Part shown: in pieces, positions 26,278-36,350 of the stretch
Numbering within the stretch: position 1 is the stretch's first letter
How the letters are laid out: every line of letters starts with the position of its first letter
Origin: Chloroflexota bacterium
GTDB lineage: Bacteria > Chloroflexota > Anaerolineae > J036 > Brachytrichaceae
Direction: 5' to 3'
Assembly (NCBI GenBank): GCA_025354985.1
Contig: JANXLU010000024.1
Coordinates: 1-64,000, forward strand
DNA length: 64,000 bases
Made by a program: the position numbers and the translations under genes
Notes under the pieces: model-generated
The model's database searches: none
Told to the model about the DNA's origin: nothing
Seen by the model: only the letters and a program-made list of their open reading frames with translations

Positions 26278-27932
26278 AGCAGCGGGTTTGGCGGAGCGGG
26301 GAAGGGTGGCTTGGCGCTTTCGCTCATCAGGTGCGCCGGGTTGGGCATCTCATCCACCGGAATTTCTATGAGATGCGGCCCGCGCGCGGCAAGGGCGCTT
26401 CGAAGCGCGCCTTCCAATGCGTCGGCGCTGTGCACACGGATCGCCGGCACGCCAAACGCCTCCGCGACCTTTACAAAATCAGGGTTGCGCAGATCACTAC
26501 CCAGCGTCCGGTTAAATTGTTGTTGCTGCAAGCGCTTGACGTTGCCATAGGCCTTGTCGTTAAACACCACGGCCACGCAGTTCAAGTCGTGCTGGCGCGC
26601 GGTTGCCAGCTCGGCCAGACCAAAGCCAAACCCGCCATCACCGTTGATGCTGACCACGGCCTTATCCGGGTTGCCCGCGGCCACACCCAGCGCGGTGGGG
26701 TAGCCAAAGCCAAGCGTGCCCTGCCAGCCCGGCGTGATAAACGTGCGGGGTGCGTAGACAGGATAGGTTTGCCGCGACACATACCCCACCTGGGTCATTT
26801 CATTCACCAGAATGCCATCGCGCGGGATGGCGTTGCGCAGCGCCTTTAACAGCGTGTACTGCGGCTCGACGCCGGCATATTGTTCGTGGCACCAGGCACG
26901 TAGTTTGTCGCAGTCGGGGGCGGCGCTTGGGCGGGCAGCCAGCGCATCCAGCTCGGCCAACAGATCGGCGAGCGCGGTCTTTGCATCGGCATGCAACTGC
27001 GCCGACACCGCGCGCGGCGCGGCGAAATCATGCTCATCGGCGTTTATGTAAATAAACCGGGCGTCGGGCGCGCGCGCACTGAGCACGCCGGCACTGCCCA
27101 TAAAGCGGCTTCCGACCACGATGACCACGTCGGCCAGCGGGAACAGCGCGCGCGACGCCAATCCGTCCAAGGCGAGCGGGTGATCGGATGGGATGGCGCC
27201 GCGTCCATTGTTGCTGGTGCACACGGGCGCCTGCAACCGTTCGGCGAGCGCGGTGAGCTCCCCTGTCGCATTGGCATTTTGCACACCCCAGCCGGCCCAA
27301 ATGACCGGGCGCTTCGCATGGCGCAACAGCTCGGCGGCATGTTTGACCTCGGCCGCGTCAGGGTGCACCACATGCAGCGCCTCATCCACCGGATCACACA
27401 ATGTAATGTCAGCCTGCGCCTGCAGTACATCGGGTGGCACCTCGATCCCCACCGGTCGTGGCCGCCCTGTGCGCAGCTGGTGAAACGCCTCACGCACCAA
27501 CCCCGGTATTTCCTGGGGTGCGCGTGCCATGGCACTCCATTTGGTCACGGTGGCCAATGTGTCGCTCTGCCCGTTCACCTCGTGGAGCAGACCGTAGCCT
27601 TTGCCAATGGCGTTGCTCTGAATTTGACCGCAGATAGCCAGCACGGGTGATGAGCACGCCCACGCCGTGCTGAGCCCGGCCATGGCGTTAAACAGACCCG
27701 GACCCGGGACGAACATCGCCACGCCCACCTTGCCGGTGCTGCGTGCATAGCCATCCGCCATGTAGGCGGTGGTTTGCTCGTGCCGCACGTGCAGAAACTT
27801 CACCCGGTCTTGCACCTTGGCCAGACCGTCCACGGCAAAATCTAGTTGGACACCCGGCAGCCCAAATATTTGGTCCACCCCTTCGTGAATCAATTGCGCG
27901 GCGAGTGCATCGCCGCCAGTCATGATGGTCAT
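26274..27932 (-). CDS. Thiamine-diphosphate enzyme (acetolactate synthase-like)
   Basis: The 552-residue protein has the three-domain layout of acetolactate synthase and 2-keto-acid decarboxylases. The catalytic Glu lies in RHEQTTAYMADGYAR near residue 50, and the TPP/Mg motif is seen as INGDGGFGFGLAEL with the matching VVFN about 20 residues later. Substrate class is not decidable: acetolactate synthase, glyoxylate carboligase and benzoylformate decarboxylase relatives share these motifs. The ATG at 27932 is chosen because TACAAT lies six bases upstream, as in a leaderless transcript; a second ATG at 27923 is possible. It opens the operon that includes larBEC. Confidence 0.87.
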   Translation of the reverse strand: MTIMTGGDALAAQLIHEGVDQIFGLPGVQLDFAVDGLAKVQDRVKFLHVRHEQTTAYMADGYARSTGKVGVAMFVPGPGLFNAMAGLSTAWACSSPVLAICGQIQSNAIGKGYGLLHEVNGQSDTLATVTKWSAMARAPQEIPGLVREAFHQLRTGRPRPVGIEVPPDVLQAQADITLCDPVDEALHVVHPDAAEVKHAAELLRHAKRPVIWAGWGVQNANATGELTALAERLQAPVCTSNNGRGAIPSDHPLALDGLASRALFPLADVVIVVGSRFMGSAGVLSARAPDARFIYINADEHDFAAPRAVSAQLHADAKTALADLLAELDALAARPSAAPDCDKLRAWCHEQYAGVEPQYTLLKALRNAIPRDGILVNEMTQVGYVSRQTYPVYAPRTFITPGWQGTLGFGYPTALGVAAGNPDKAVVSINGDGGFGFGLAELATARQHDLNCVAVVFNDKAYGNVKRLQQQQFNRTLGSDLRNPDFVKVAEAFGVPAIRVHSADALEGALRSALAARGPHLIEIPVDEMPNPAHLMSESAKPPFPAPPNPLL

Positions 27933-27938
27933 GACCAA

Positions 27939-27944
27939 ATTGTA
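27939..27944 (-). promoter_or_regulatory. -10 box of the TPP-enzyme/lar operon (leaderless)
   Basis: TACAAT on the minus strand ends six bases before the ATG at 27932, so transcription should start at or next to the start codon. No ribosome binding site and no good -35 element are visible. Confidence 0.55.
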
Positions 27945-27966
27945 TTCGGGTTGGCCTATAGCACGA

Positions 27967-27979
27967 TACACTAAGTGTA
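27967..27979 (+). promoter_or_regulatory. -10 box with inverted repeat ahead of the WD40 gene
   Basis: TACACT (27967-27972) and AGTGTA (27974-27979) form a perfect inverted repeat with one central base. The second arm abuts the ATG at 27980. TACACT is placed as the -10 box of a leaderless transcript and the repeat could bind a regulator. Confidence 0.5.
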
Positions 27980-30169
27980 ATGATTTGTAACATTTTGAAC
28001 AGTCAAACCTTCAAAAAAGCCCGGCTGATGACCGCGGCGGTCGCGGTGGGTTTATCGGCTTGCACCCGTTCAGCCGTACCATTGGAAACACCCGCCGCAT
28101 CAGCCACGCCGGCGGGCTCACCGATTGCGCAGCCACTGGCTACCACTTCAAACGTGGCCGTAACGACCGCGGCGCGCGAGCCCGCGGTTTCGGCCGGTGC
28201 AGCGGCATCAGCCACACCAGCTGTGGTCCTTGCCACCGCCAAGCCGGGCACACCCGTGGCCCAAGTCAAGATTTTGACAACGCCCACCGCCGCGCAACCG
28301 ACGAGCGTGGTCGCTGCGACGGCAGCCGCGGTCCTGCCGACCTCCGCACCCGCGGTTGGCGCCACACCCGCCCCATTGTCATCGTCCGGAGACTTTGTGC
28401 TATTGGATGGTGGCGTTAAACGCCTGGGTCGGGGCGCACTAAACGATATGTCCGTTTCGCCGGATGGCAGGCTGATGGCGTTCGCAACATCGCTTGGCAC
28501 GCAAATCTTTGACGCAGCCACGCTTACGCAACAACGCTTTATTGAAAGCGCCCATGGCGCGGTGACCTTGGCGTTCTCGCCTGATGGCAAATCGCTGGCC
28601 GTGACTGATGACGACCCAAACATAAACGTGTATGACGTGGGGACGGGTACTCGGGTTGGATTGCCTGGCCAGGGTGTGGCCATCGCCTCGCTGACGTTTG
28701 GTGGCGCGCGCCTGGGCGTGGGGCACGCGGACAGCAAGTTTGATATTTATGACCTTGGTACGCGTGCGGTCATCCTGAGCGCCAATGCATTGCCAGCGGA
28801 TCAACAGGGCGGAAATATCGGCGCCAGCATGCGCATGGTGCTGTCACCGGATGGCAGGAAGGCGTTTATCAGCAGCTTTTCAAATGACATCAGCGTTTGG
28901 GATGTGGATGCCAAACAGCGTTCCCAGGTATTGACGGGTCATACCGGGATTGTTTCCGAGCTGGCGCTGAGCAGGGATGGCAAAATCCTGGCGTCGTGCG
29001 GTGACGATGGCACGGTCAGGCTGTGGGACGCAAGCAGTGGCGCCTTGTTGCGCACGCTAAAGGGTCACGCGGTGCCCATAAATACGCTGGCATTTTCGGC
29101 GGATGGCGCCCGACTGGTCAGTGGCGATACCGATAACACGATCAAAGTATGGGACGTGACCACCGGCGCGCTGATCAACACCATGGCGGATACGCGCTTT
29201 TTACGCGCGCTGGCGTTTTCGGCGGATGGCGGCTCCGTATATTCCGCCGACGCCGCCGGGTTGGCTGTTTATGATGTAAAAACCGGCGGCTTGCAAAAGC
29301 AGCTATCCGGCTATGCCAACTCTCCGGCCAACCTGCGGCTGAGCGCGGACGGTAATACCCTGGCACTGTCTGATGACGAAGACGTGATCGTGGTTGACAA
29401 CTGGAAGAGCCCGGCGCCGGCCCGGCGAACGTTGATTGGGCATGTGACACCCGTGCAGTCCATTGGATTCTCGGCGGACGGTCAGCGCCTTGCCAGCGCA
29501 TCGCTGGATGATGTGGTTCTGGTTTGGGACTTGACAAAGCCGATTTCCCAGCCGCAACGCCTCGCTTCTGATGCCAAGGGTGCCGGATCGATCAACAGCA
29601 TTGGGTTTAACGCAAGCGGAAGCCAGGTGCAGGCGGTGTCCCTGGAAAAGGCCATGGTGTGGGAGGCGGCCACCGGCAAGCTGCTCAGAACCACTCCAAA
29701 CAAGACCGCAGATATTGGCACCGCGCAGCTGTCACCCGGGCGAACCAGCTATGCCATGGCGGGCGGCAACAGTGCGTTTATTGCGGATTTTGCCACCGGC
29801 GCAATCAAGCACACGCTAAGTGGCCCGGGTGACAACTATTACGCGCTGGCCTGGAGCGCGGATGGCAAGCTGCTGGCCACGGTGAGCGAGGCGGGCTCGG
29901 TAAAGGTTTGGAATGCGGACACCGGCAAGCTCACTGCATCAGTGGCCGGAAATGGCACGCCGGTATTGGTGGCGGCCTTTTCGCTCGATGGCAGCGCTGT
30001 CGCCACAGGTGGCGATGACAACGCCGTTCGCGTTTGGTCATTGTCGGATGGAAAGCTGCAGCACGAGTTTATCGGTCACTCAAACGACGTGCTCGGCCTA
30101 TTGTTTGCACCGGATGGGTTGATTTCCTCCAGCGCTGATGGAACCGTGCGGGTTTGGCCGCTGAAGTAG
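27980..30169 (+). CDS. WD40-repeat lipoprotein
   Basis: This 729-residue protein has a signal ending in a lipobox (VGLSAC, Cys28), a Thr/Ala/Pro-rich linker to about residue 135, and then about 14 WD40-type blades. Clear examples are LTGHTGIVSELALSRDGK and LKGHAVPINTLAFSADG, each followed by a VRLWD- or IKVWD-like strand. Two seven-bladed propellers are the simplest reading. Such proteins are surface-anchored scaffolds, and no enzymatic domain is visible. It is divergent from the lar operon, with only 47 bases between start codons, and ends nine bases before the convergent aminotransferase gene. Confidence 0.92.
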   Translation: MICNILNSQTFKKARLMTAAVAVGLSACTRSAVPLETPAASATPAGSPIAQPLATTSNVAVTTAAREPAVSAGAAASATPAVVLATAKPGTPVAQVKILTTPTAAQPTSVVAATAAAVLPTSAPAVGATPAPLSSSGDFVLLDGGVKRLGRGALNDMSVSPDGRLMAFATSLGTQIFDAATLTQQRFIESAHGAVTLAFSPDGKSLAVTDDDPNINVYDVGTGTRVGLPGQGVAIASLTFGGARLGVGHADSKFDIYDLGTRAVILSANALPADQQGGNIGASMRMVLSPDGRKAFISSFSNDISVWDVDAKQRSQVLTGHTGIVSELALSRDGKILASCGDDGTVRLWDASSGALLRTLKGHAVPINTLAFSADGARLVSGDTDNTIKVWDVTTGALINTMADTRFLRALAFSADGGSVYSADAAGLAVYDVKTGGLQKQLSGYANSPANLRLSADGNTLALSDDEDVIVVDNWKSPAPARRTLIGHVTPVQSIGFSADGQRLASASLDDVVLVWDLTKPISQPQRLASDAKGAGSINSIGFNASGSQVQAVSLEKAMVWEAATGKLLRTTPNKTADIGTAQLSPGRTSYAMAGGNSAFIADFATGAIKHTLSGPGDNYYALAWSADGKLLATVSEAGSVKVWNADTGKLTASVAGNGTPVLVAAFSLDGSAVATGGDDNAVRVWSLSDGKLQHEFIGHSNDVLGLLFAPDGLISSSADGTVRVWPLK

Positions 30170-30178
30170 GCCCTGTCG

Positions 30179-31396
30179 TTATGTTGCCGCCAGCCAGGCC
30201 GCGAATGCCCCCAGTCCGGTTCGAATTTGATCAATGCCGATCCCGGAGTAGGACAAGCGAATAAATGAGCCAGTCTCATCCGGATGCAGACGGTTGAAAT
30301 GCATCCGGGTGGCAAACGAAACCCCGGTCTGGATGAGCGCGGCATTGGCAAACGCGTTGACCGAGGTGAATCCCTTCGCCTGCATCGCCGCGCTGACGTC
30401 TGGATAGAAATAAAAGGCGCACTCGGGATTGACGACGCGCAGCGTGGGGATCGTTCGCAAAATTTCGTAGGCCGCGTCGCGCCGTTCTCGCAAGGTTTGG
30501 ATCAGCATGTCGCAATGGGCCGCTGTTGCGGGTGCCGTGAGCGCTTCCACGCCGGCCCATTGCACAAACGCCGTGGTGCAGCTCTCATCGTTGAGGTTGA
30601 GCTGGCTGATGCCATCAATAATGGGCTTGGGCCCAACCGCAGCGCCCAGTCGCCAGCCGGTCATGCCAAATTTCTTGCTAAACGTATACAGGATGACCGT
30701 GCGCTCCTGCAGTCCAGGTTGGCTGACCAGATGATGCGTGCGCCCCGAATACCGAACCTCGGAGTAAGCGTCATCTGACAGCACCAGCAGGTTGTTCTCC
30801 AGAACAAACGCGGCCAGCCGTTCAATTTCGCTGGCGCTGCTTTCGGCGGCGGTCGGGTTGTGACAATTGTTAAAGATGAGCACGCGCGTTTTGGGCGTGA
30901 CAATTGATCGGAGGTGGTCGAAATCCAACGAAAGCGATCCGTGCGCGTCGGCCGCGAATCGGTAAGGCCGCGCAACGCCGCCGAAATAGTCGATCATGCT
31001 TTCATAAATCGGAAACCCCGGCGCCGGATACAGCACCTCATCACCCGGGTTCATCACGGCCTGGATGAATTTTCCAATCACCGGCTTGCCGCCCGTGACG
31101 ATGGCGACATGTTCCGGTCCATAGCGCAGTCCGCGGTGCGCACCCACGTCGTCGGCAACCGCGATGCGCAACGGCAGTATGCCCTGGGGCGCAACATAAC
31201 CGGCGCGGCCCTCGGCGATGGCCCGTTGTTGCGCCGCAATCACGTTTGGGGCGGCCCCGATATTCACGTCGCCAATGTGAAACGGATACACCGTGTGACC
31301 TTTGGCGGCGTGATCCGCCGCGGCTTGCGATACAGCGAAGACGGTTTCGGTGCCCAAATTCTTAAATCGGTCTGCCAGCGAAATGGTTGAATGCAT
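30179..31396 (-). CDS. Class I/II aminotransferase (PLP)
   Basis: The 405-residue fold-type I PLP enzyme has NNCHNPTA near residue 175, LSDDAYSEVRY near residue 210 and the PLP lysine in FSKKFGMTGWRLGAAVG near residue 240. It ends with the typical FIRLSYSG motif. It resembles the broad aspartate/aromatic aminotransferase group (AAT_I), but the amino acid used is unclear. It is divergent from trpE with 58 bases between the starts, and TAAAAT lies 10 bases upstream of its ATG. The closeness to trpE and trpG hints at aromatic amino acid metabolism, which is inference. Confidence 0.9.
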   Translation of the reverse strand: MHSTISLADRFKNLGTETVFAVSQAAADHAAKGHTVYPFHIGDVNIGAAPNVIAAQQRAIAEGRAGYVAPQGILPLRIAVADDVGAHRGLRYGPEHVAIVTGGKPVIGKFIQAVMNPGDEVLYPAPGFPIYESMIDYFGGVARPYRFAADAHGSLSLDFDHLRSIVTPKTRVLIFNNCHNPTAAESSASEIERLAAFVLENNLLVLSDDAYSEVRYSGRTHHLVSQPGLQERTVILYTFSKKFGMTGWRLGAAVGPKPIIDGISQLNLNDESCTTAFVQWAGVEALTAPATAAHCDMLIQTLRERRDAAYEILRTIPTLRVVNPECAFYFYPDVSAAMQAKGFTSVNAFANAALIQTGVSFATRMHFNRLHPDETGSFIRLSYSGIGIDQIRTGLGAFAAWLAAT

Positions 31397-31406
31397 AGCT
31401 ACTGGA

Positions 31407-31412
31407 ATTTTA
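31407..31412 (-). promoter_or_regulatory. -10 box of the aminotransferase gene
   Basis: TAAAAT on the minus strand ends 10 bases before the ATG at 31396. The leader would be only a few bases and has no ribosome binding site. Confidence 0.45.
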
Positions 31413-31431
31413 GTGCCACGTCATCATTTGA

Positions 31432-31437
31432 GATAAT
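31432..31437 (+). promoter_or_regulatory. -10 box of the trpE-led operon
   Basis: GATAAT lies 17 bases before the trpE ATG, giving a leader of about 10 bases. There is no space for a trp leader peptide or attenuator, so transcription attenuation of the classical kind is excluded here. Confidence 0.5.
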
Positions 31438-31454
31438 GTCAAGCCTACACATTC

Positions 31455-33044
31455 ATGCCACGACTTGAACTAAAGCCCACGTTATCAGAAGCCATTGCGG
31501 TGGCCGATCTGGGAAATTTGATCCCGGTATATGCCGAGGTTGCCAGCGATCTGGACACGCCGGTATCGCTATTTCTCAAGCTAGCGGCCGATGAACCAAG
31601 CTTCCTTCTGGAAAGCGTGGACGGCGGCGAGCGTATCGCCCGGTATAGTTTTCTTGGGGTGCGGTTGCGTGAAGCCCTCGTGTTGCGCGGTCGGGATTTG
31701 AAGCGCCACACTTTGATCGACGGCGAGCTGCAGATACAGGACTGGAAGCCGCCATTGGAGGCAATCGGGCAGCCATGTGCCGATGTGCTGGATCAGCTGC
31801 GGGTCGAGATGTCGCGCTATAAGTTGGTGCCAACGCCTGATTTGCCCCGCTTCTGTGGTGGTCTGGTGGGCTATACCGGATATGACGTGGTGCGCCAGTT
31901 TGAGCAATTGCCCGCGACGGCGATTGACGTTCTGGGTGTGCCGGACGCGGTGTATATGCTGGCGGACACCTTGATTGCGTTTGATCATGCGCGACACAGG
32001 CTTTTAATCATCGCCAATGCGCGCGTGGAATCCGTCGGTGATTTAACACACGACCGGGTGGCGGCGGTGACCAGCGCCTATGACGATGCCGCGGCACGGA
32101 TCAAAACGATCGCAGCCAGGTTGCAGAATGCGATTCGTGAGCTTCGAGCCGATCCAACCGCGGAGTGCACGGCGACCAGCTCAAACAAAAGCCAGGCCGA
32201 ATTTGAGCGTATGGTGGCGGTAGCCAAGGAACACGTGTTTGCCGGCGATACCTTTCAAATACAACTCAGCCGCAGGCTTACGCGTCGGACAACCGCGCAC
32301 CCATTCTCGATTTATCGGCAGCTTCGCCGGATCAACCCGTCACCATGGATGATCTATTTCAATTTTGGCGCGCTGGTACCGCAAACCGGACCGGCATCGC
32401 AGCGGACCGCGGCGCCAATGCGGATTATTGCCGCGTCGCCTGAATTGCACGCCCGCTTTGAAGATGGCCGTGCCACGGTTCGTCCAATTGCTGGGACGCG
32501 CCGCCGCGGCCGCACCCCCGAGGAAGACGCTGCCATGGCGCGCGAACTGATCAATGATCCAAAGGAACGCGCCGAGCACGTGATGTTGGTGGATCTGGGT
32601 CGCAACGATATTGGGCGCATTGCCAAATACGGCACCGTTACCGTGCCTGACCTGATGGTAATCGAGAATTACTCGCACGTTATGCACATCGTCAGCAGCG
32701 TGGAGGGCGAGGTGCGGGATGGCCTCGACATGTTTGACGTACTGCGGGCCACATTCCCGGCCGGCACGCTGTCTGGCGCGCCAAAGGTGCGCACCATGCA
32801 GTTGATAGAGGAGCTGGAGGGCGAGCGCCGTGGCATCTATGGTGGCGCCGCAGGCTATTTCTCGTTTGGCAAACAAATGGATACCTGCATCATTATTCGC
32901 ACGATCTTGATGATCGGCGACACCTGCTATTTGCAAGCCGCGGGTGGCGTGGTCGCCGATAGCGTGCCGGCGCTGGAATACAAGGAAACGGCCAACAAGC
33001 TTCGCGCTTGTGTGCTGGCGATTGACGAGGCGGAACTGCAATGA
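31455..33044 (+). CDS. trpE: Anthranilate synthase component I
   Basis: The 529-residue enzyme converts chorismate and ammonia to anthranilate, the first step of tryptophan synthesis, using ammonia from TrpG. The N-terminal LLESVDGG motif is the usual feedback (tryptophan-binding) segment. RPIAGTRRRG near residue 350 favours anthranilate synthase over aminodeoxychorismate synthase. LVDLGRNDIGRI and FPAGTLSGAPKVRTM are chorismate-family motifs. A Pro/Gln/Thr-rich insertion of about 14 residues lies between YFNFG and the ASPEL motif, where most homologues read directly through. The stop overlaps trpG by ATGA. Confidence 0.95.
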   Translation: MPRLELKPTLSEAIAVADLGNLIPVYAEVASDLDTPVSLFLKLAADEPSFLLESVDGGERIARYSFLGVRLREALVLRGRDLKRHTLIDGELQIQDWKPPLEAIGQPCADVLDQLRVEMSRYKLVPTPDLPRFCGGLVGYTGYDVVRQFEQLPATAIDVLGVPDAVYMLADTLIAFDHARHRLLIIANARVESVGDLTHDRVAAVTSAYDDAAARIKTIAARLQNAIRELRADPTAECTATSSNKSQAEFERMVAVAKEHVFAGDTFQIQLSRRLTRRTTAHPFSIYRQLRRINPSPWMIYFNFGALVPQTGPASQRTAAPMRIIAASPELHARFEDGRATVRPIAGTRRRGRTPEEDAAMARELINDPKERAEHVMLVDLGRNDIGRIAKYGTVTVPDLMVIENYSHVMHIVSSVEGEVRDGLDMFDVLRATFPAGTLSGAPKVRTMQLIEELEGERRGIYGGAAGYFSFGKQMDTCIIIRTILMIGDTCYLQAAGGVVADSVPALEYKETANKLRACVLAIDEAELQ

Positions 33045-33610
33045 TCGCGGTGATCGACAACTACGACTCGTTTACGTATAACCTGGTTCAATATCTCGGT
33101 GAGCTGGGCGCCGAACCGGACGTTTTTCGCAACGATGCAATTAGTGTCGCCGACCTGACGTCGTTGCATCCAAAGGCACTCGTTATTTCACCCGGTCCCG
33201 GAACGCCCGAACACAACAGCGGGATTTCAAATGACGTCATCCGCCAGTTTTCCGGCATCATACCGATCCTGGGTGTTTGTTTGGGTCAGCAGTGCATGGG
33301 TCATGTGTTTGGCGGCAGGGTGGTGCGCGCGCCCGTTCCAATGCACGGCAAGACGAGCGTGGTGCATCACGACGGATCCGGCTTGTTTGCCGGGTTGCCA
33401 AACCCGGTGACGTGCACCCGTTATCACTCGTTGGTGGTGCAGCAGCCACTGCCTGATGCACTGATCGCCACCGCCCATAGCGAGGATGAGGAACTGATGG
33501 GATTGCGCCACAAAACGCATTTAACATTTGGGGTGCAGTTTCACCCTGAAAGCATTCTGACCGAGCATGGCAAAGCCATGCTCGCAAATTTTCTCAAGCT
33601 TCTTTCATGA
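33041..33610 (+). CDS. trpG: Anthranilate synthase component II, glutamine amidotransferase
   Basis: The 189-residue class I amidotransferase releases ammonia from glutamine for TrpE. The nucleophile Cys is in GVCLGQQCMG, and the His-Glu pair is in FHPESIL. The start IDNYDSFTYNLVQYL is classic for TrpG/PabA. It may also serve folate synthesis as PabA, since these are often shared and no second copy is seen. ATGA overlaps join it to trpE before and proS after. Confidence 0.95.
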   Translation: MIAVIDNYDSFTYNLVQYLGELGAEPDVFRNDAISVADLTSLHPKALVISPGPGTPEHNSGISNDVIRQFSGIIPILGVCLGQQCMGHVFGGRVVRAPVPMHGKTSVVHHDGSGLFAGLPNPVTCTRYHSLVVQQPLPDALIATAHSEDEELMGLRHKTHLTFGVQFHPESILTEHGKAMLANFLKLLS

Positions 33611-35394
33611 AATTATCCAAGTCATTCTCCACCACGTTACGCGATGCGCCCGCAGGCACCGAGGCCGAAAGCCACAAATTGTTGTTGCGGGCCGGATTTA
33701 TCCGCCAGATTGGGCAGGGTCTTTTTGCGACGCTGCCATTGGGCAAGCGCGCGGTGGCCAGGATTGAGAACATCATCCGAGAGGAAATGAATGCAATTGG
33801 CGGGCAGGAGCTTAGCATGCCGGTGGTGCACCCGGCGGAGATTTGGAAGCAGAGCGGTCGCTGGCAGGTGGTGGGCCCCGAGATGGCGCGCTTTAAGGAT
33901 CGCAAGGATCGTGACATGGTGTTGGCCATGACCCATGAAGAAATTGTTGGGTTTCTTGCCGCCACCGAGATCAAAAGTTATCGCCAGTTGCCACAAATGA
34001 TCTATCACCTTCAGACGAAATTTCGCGATGACCCGCGCCCACGCGCCGGCCTGATTCGGGTGCGCGAATTTACAATGAAGGACAGCTACACCCTGGACCT
34101 GGACGACGCAGGTCTGGATTTGCAATATCGCGCGCACTACAGCGCTTACTTTAAGATTTATCAGCGTTGCAGCCTGCCGACAATTGCGGTTGGCAGCGAT
34201 GTCGGGATGATGGGCGGCTCACTGGCGCACGAGTATATGTATATCACTCCGATTGGAGAAGATACATTGGTGCTCTGCACGAAGTGCGATTACGCTGCCA
34301 ACAAGCAGATTGCCGCCTTTGCCAAGCCCGCGGCGCCCCACGAGCCTGCGCGCGCCATGGAGAAAGTGGCCACACCCGAGTGCAAGACCATCGATGAGTT
34401 GGCCGCGCTGTTGCATGTCCATGCCAGTCACACGGCGAAGGCGGTGTTCTTCACAGGGGGCAAGGAGGGGGACCTCACAAGCACCAGGTTTATTTTCGCC
34501 GTTGTGCGGGGCGACATGCAGGTAAATGAAACCAAGATCACAAATGCGCTTGGCATAGACTGGCTGCAGCCCGCAACCGAGGCGGAAATACTCGCAACTG
34601 GTGCGGTGCCGGGCTATGCCTCGCCAATTGGCCTGCCAGCCGCGGATAAATCCGGTGGGCGCATGCCGGTCGTGGTTATTGTGGATGATGCCGTTCCGAC
34701 TTCGCCAAACCTGGTGGCGGGCGCAAATGAAACGGGTTTCCACCTGCTAAATACGAATTGCCCGCGGGACTATGCGCCGGACGTTGTGGCGGATATTGCG
34801 GCGGCGGGTGATGGGGATGCGTGTGTGCGCTGCGGCAGCCCGTTGGCCACGGTGCGCGGTGTTGAAGTGGGCAACATTTTTAAGCTGGGCACGCGTTATT
34901 CCAAATCGTTTGGCGCCACCTACCTTGATCAATCGGGTGTGCCCCAGCCGATCGTGATGGGCAGCTATGGAATTGGCGTCGGGCGCTTGCTGGCGTGTAT
35001 TGCCGAGGAACATCACGATGAACGCGGGCTGATCTGGCCCGTAAGCGTGACGCCGTTTGAAGTGCACCTTGTGAGCCTAAATACAAAAGACGCCGCGGTG
35101 ACGGCTGTTGCGGAGCGCATTTATTCCCGGCTAAGCGATTCCGACATTTCTGTAGTCTGGGATGATCGCGACGAGACGCCGGGGGTCAAGTTCGCGGACG
35201 CCGATCTAATGGGTATGCCGCTGCGCATGACCGTGAGCGCCAAATCCATCGGCAAGGGTGGGGTCGAGTTCAAGCGACGGGATCGACCGGAGTTTGAGAT
35301 TGTGAGTGAAGAAAACCTAATCGGACATATCACAACGGTGCTTGGCGGCATGCGCGAAGACTTGCGTGGTCAGATACAATCAAAATCATTGTGA
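33607..35394 (+). CDS. proS: Prolyl-tRNA synthetase (bacterial type with editing domain)
   Basis: The 595-residue class II synthetase charges tRNA-Pro. Motif 2 is seen in [19 protein letters not shown] and motif 3 in [14 protein letters not shown] YbaK-like insertion domain (residues about 230-400) between motifs 2 and 3 marks the bacterial form that edits Ala-tRNA-Pro. A C-terminal anticodon-binding domain closes the protein. It is fused by overlaps into the trp-lip-ruvA gene chain, an uncommon position for a housekeeping synthetase. Confidence 0.97.
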   Translation: MKLSKSFSTTLRDAPAGTEAESHKLLLRAGFIRQIGQGLFATLPLGKRAVARIENIIREEMNAIGGQELSMPVVHPAEIWKQSGRWQVVGPEMARFKDRKDRDMVLAMTHEEIVGFLAATEIKSYRQLPQMIYHLQTKFRDDPRPRAGLIRVREFTMKDSYTLDLDDAGLDLQYRAHYSAYFKIYQRCSLPTIAVGSDVGMMGGSLAHEYMYITPIGEDTLVLCTKCDYAANKQIAAFAKPAAPHEPARAMEKVATPECKTIDELAALLHVHASHTAKAVFFTGGKEGDLTSTRFIFAVVRGDMQVNETKITNALGIDWLQPATEAEILATGAVPGYASPIGLPAADKSGGRMPVVVIVDDAVPTSPNLVAGANETGFHLLNTNCPRDYAPDVVADIAAAGDGDACVRCGSPLATVRGVEVGNIFKLGTRYSKSFGATYLDQSGVPQPIVMGSYGIGVGRLLACIAEEHHDERGLIWPVSVTPFEVHLVSLNTKDAAVTAVAERIYSRLSDSDISVVWDDRDETPGVKFADADLMGMPLRMTVSAKSIGKGGVEFKRRDRPEFEIVSEENLIGHITTVLGGMREDLRGQIQSKSL

Positions 35395-36350
35395 TTGCAG
35401 TACAGGATATTCCGGTACAGGCCCCACAGCGCCGGCCCGAGTGGCTAAAAGTGCGGGCGCCAGGTGGAGAAAGTTTTGAGAATCTCAAGCGCCTGATGCG
35501 CAGCAAAAGCCTGCACACCATTTGCGAAGAGGCCAACTGCCCGAATATTGCCGAGTGTTGGGGGCGTGGCACCGCCACGTTTCTGATTATGGGTGATACA
35601 TGCACGCGCAGCTGTGGTTTTTGTGACGTTAAGACCGGGATGCCGAGCCCGCTGGATTGGGCGGAACCCATGCGTATTGCACAGGCCGTAACGCAAATGC
35701 AGTTGAAGCACGTGGTCATCACCTCGGTCAACCGCGATGAACGACCAGACGGCGGTGCACCGATCTTTGCGCTGTGCATCCGCGCCGTGCGCAGGGTCAA
35801 GCCCGATTGCACCATCGAGGTCCTAGTGCCGGATTTCAAGGCCAATTCATCCGCGCTTGAGATCGTCATGCGCGAAGACCCGGAAATCCTGAATCACAAT
35901 GTCGAGACCTGCCGACGCTTGTTTAAGGCGGTTCAGCCGCAGGACAATTATGAGTGGGCGATGGCCACGCTTAGGAATGCCAAGGCCATCAGGCCGGGCG
36001 CGGTTACCAAGAGTGGCATGATGCTGGGACTGGGTGAAACGAGTGAAGAAGTGCTCGAGGTCATGCGGGATTTGCGAGCATGCGATGTGGATATTTTGAC
36101 CCTTGGGCAATATTTGCAGCCAAGCAAGAACCATCTGCCCATCAGCCGCTACTATGAGCCCGCGGAGTTTGATGAATTCCGCAAGGCCGGATATGCGCTG
36201 GGGTTCAAGTGGGTTGAAAGCGGGCCGCTTGTGCGCAGCTCATTTCGCGCAGATTTTCAGGCACGCGCCCTATCGCCACGCTGGCGCACTGGCAAGGCGC
36301 ACACCGATGGACAGGTGCGAACCGAAATGAGCGTTGAGTCCTTGCGGTGA
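35391..36350 (+). CDS. lipA: Lipoyl synthase (radical SAM)
   Basis: The 319-residue enzyme inserts two sulfur atoms into protein-bound octanoyl groups. Cys45, Cys50 and Cys56 form the auxiliary-cluster motif CX4CX5C, and Cys71, Cys75 and Cys78 form the radical SAM motif CX3CX2C. The start is a GTG overlapping the proS stop (GTGA). A TACAAT at 35375-35380 inside the end of proS could act as an internal promoter. No lipB or lplA gene is nearby. Confidence 0.97.
   Translation: MIAVQDIPVQAPQRRPEWLKVRAPGGESFENLKRLMRSKSLHTICEEANCPNIAECWGRGTATFLIMGDTCTRSCGFCDVKTGMPSPLDWAEPMRIAQAVTQMQLKHVVITSVNRDERPDGGAPIFALCIRAVRRVKPDCTIEVLVPDFKANSSALEIVMREDPEILNHNVETCRRLFKAVQPQDNYEWAMATLRNAKAIRPGAVTKSGMMLGLGETSEEVLEVMRDLRACDVDILTLGQYLQPSKNHLPISRYYEPAEFDEFRKAGYALGFKWVESGPLVRSSFRADFQARALSPRWRTGKAHTDGQVRTEMSVESLR

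Noticed and set aside
31397-31454. trp attenuator or leader peptide ahead of trpE.
   Set aside because: Only 58 bases separate the divergent start codons and there is no Trp-codon-rich small frame or terminator hairpin.
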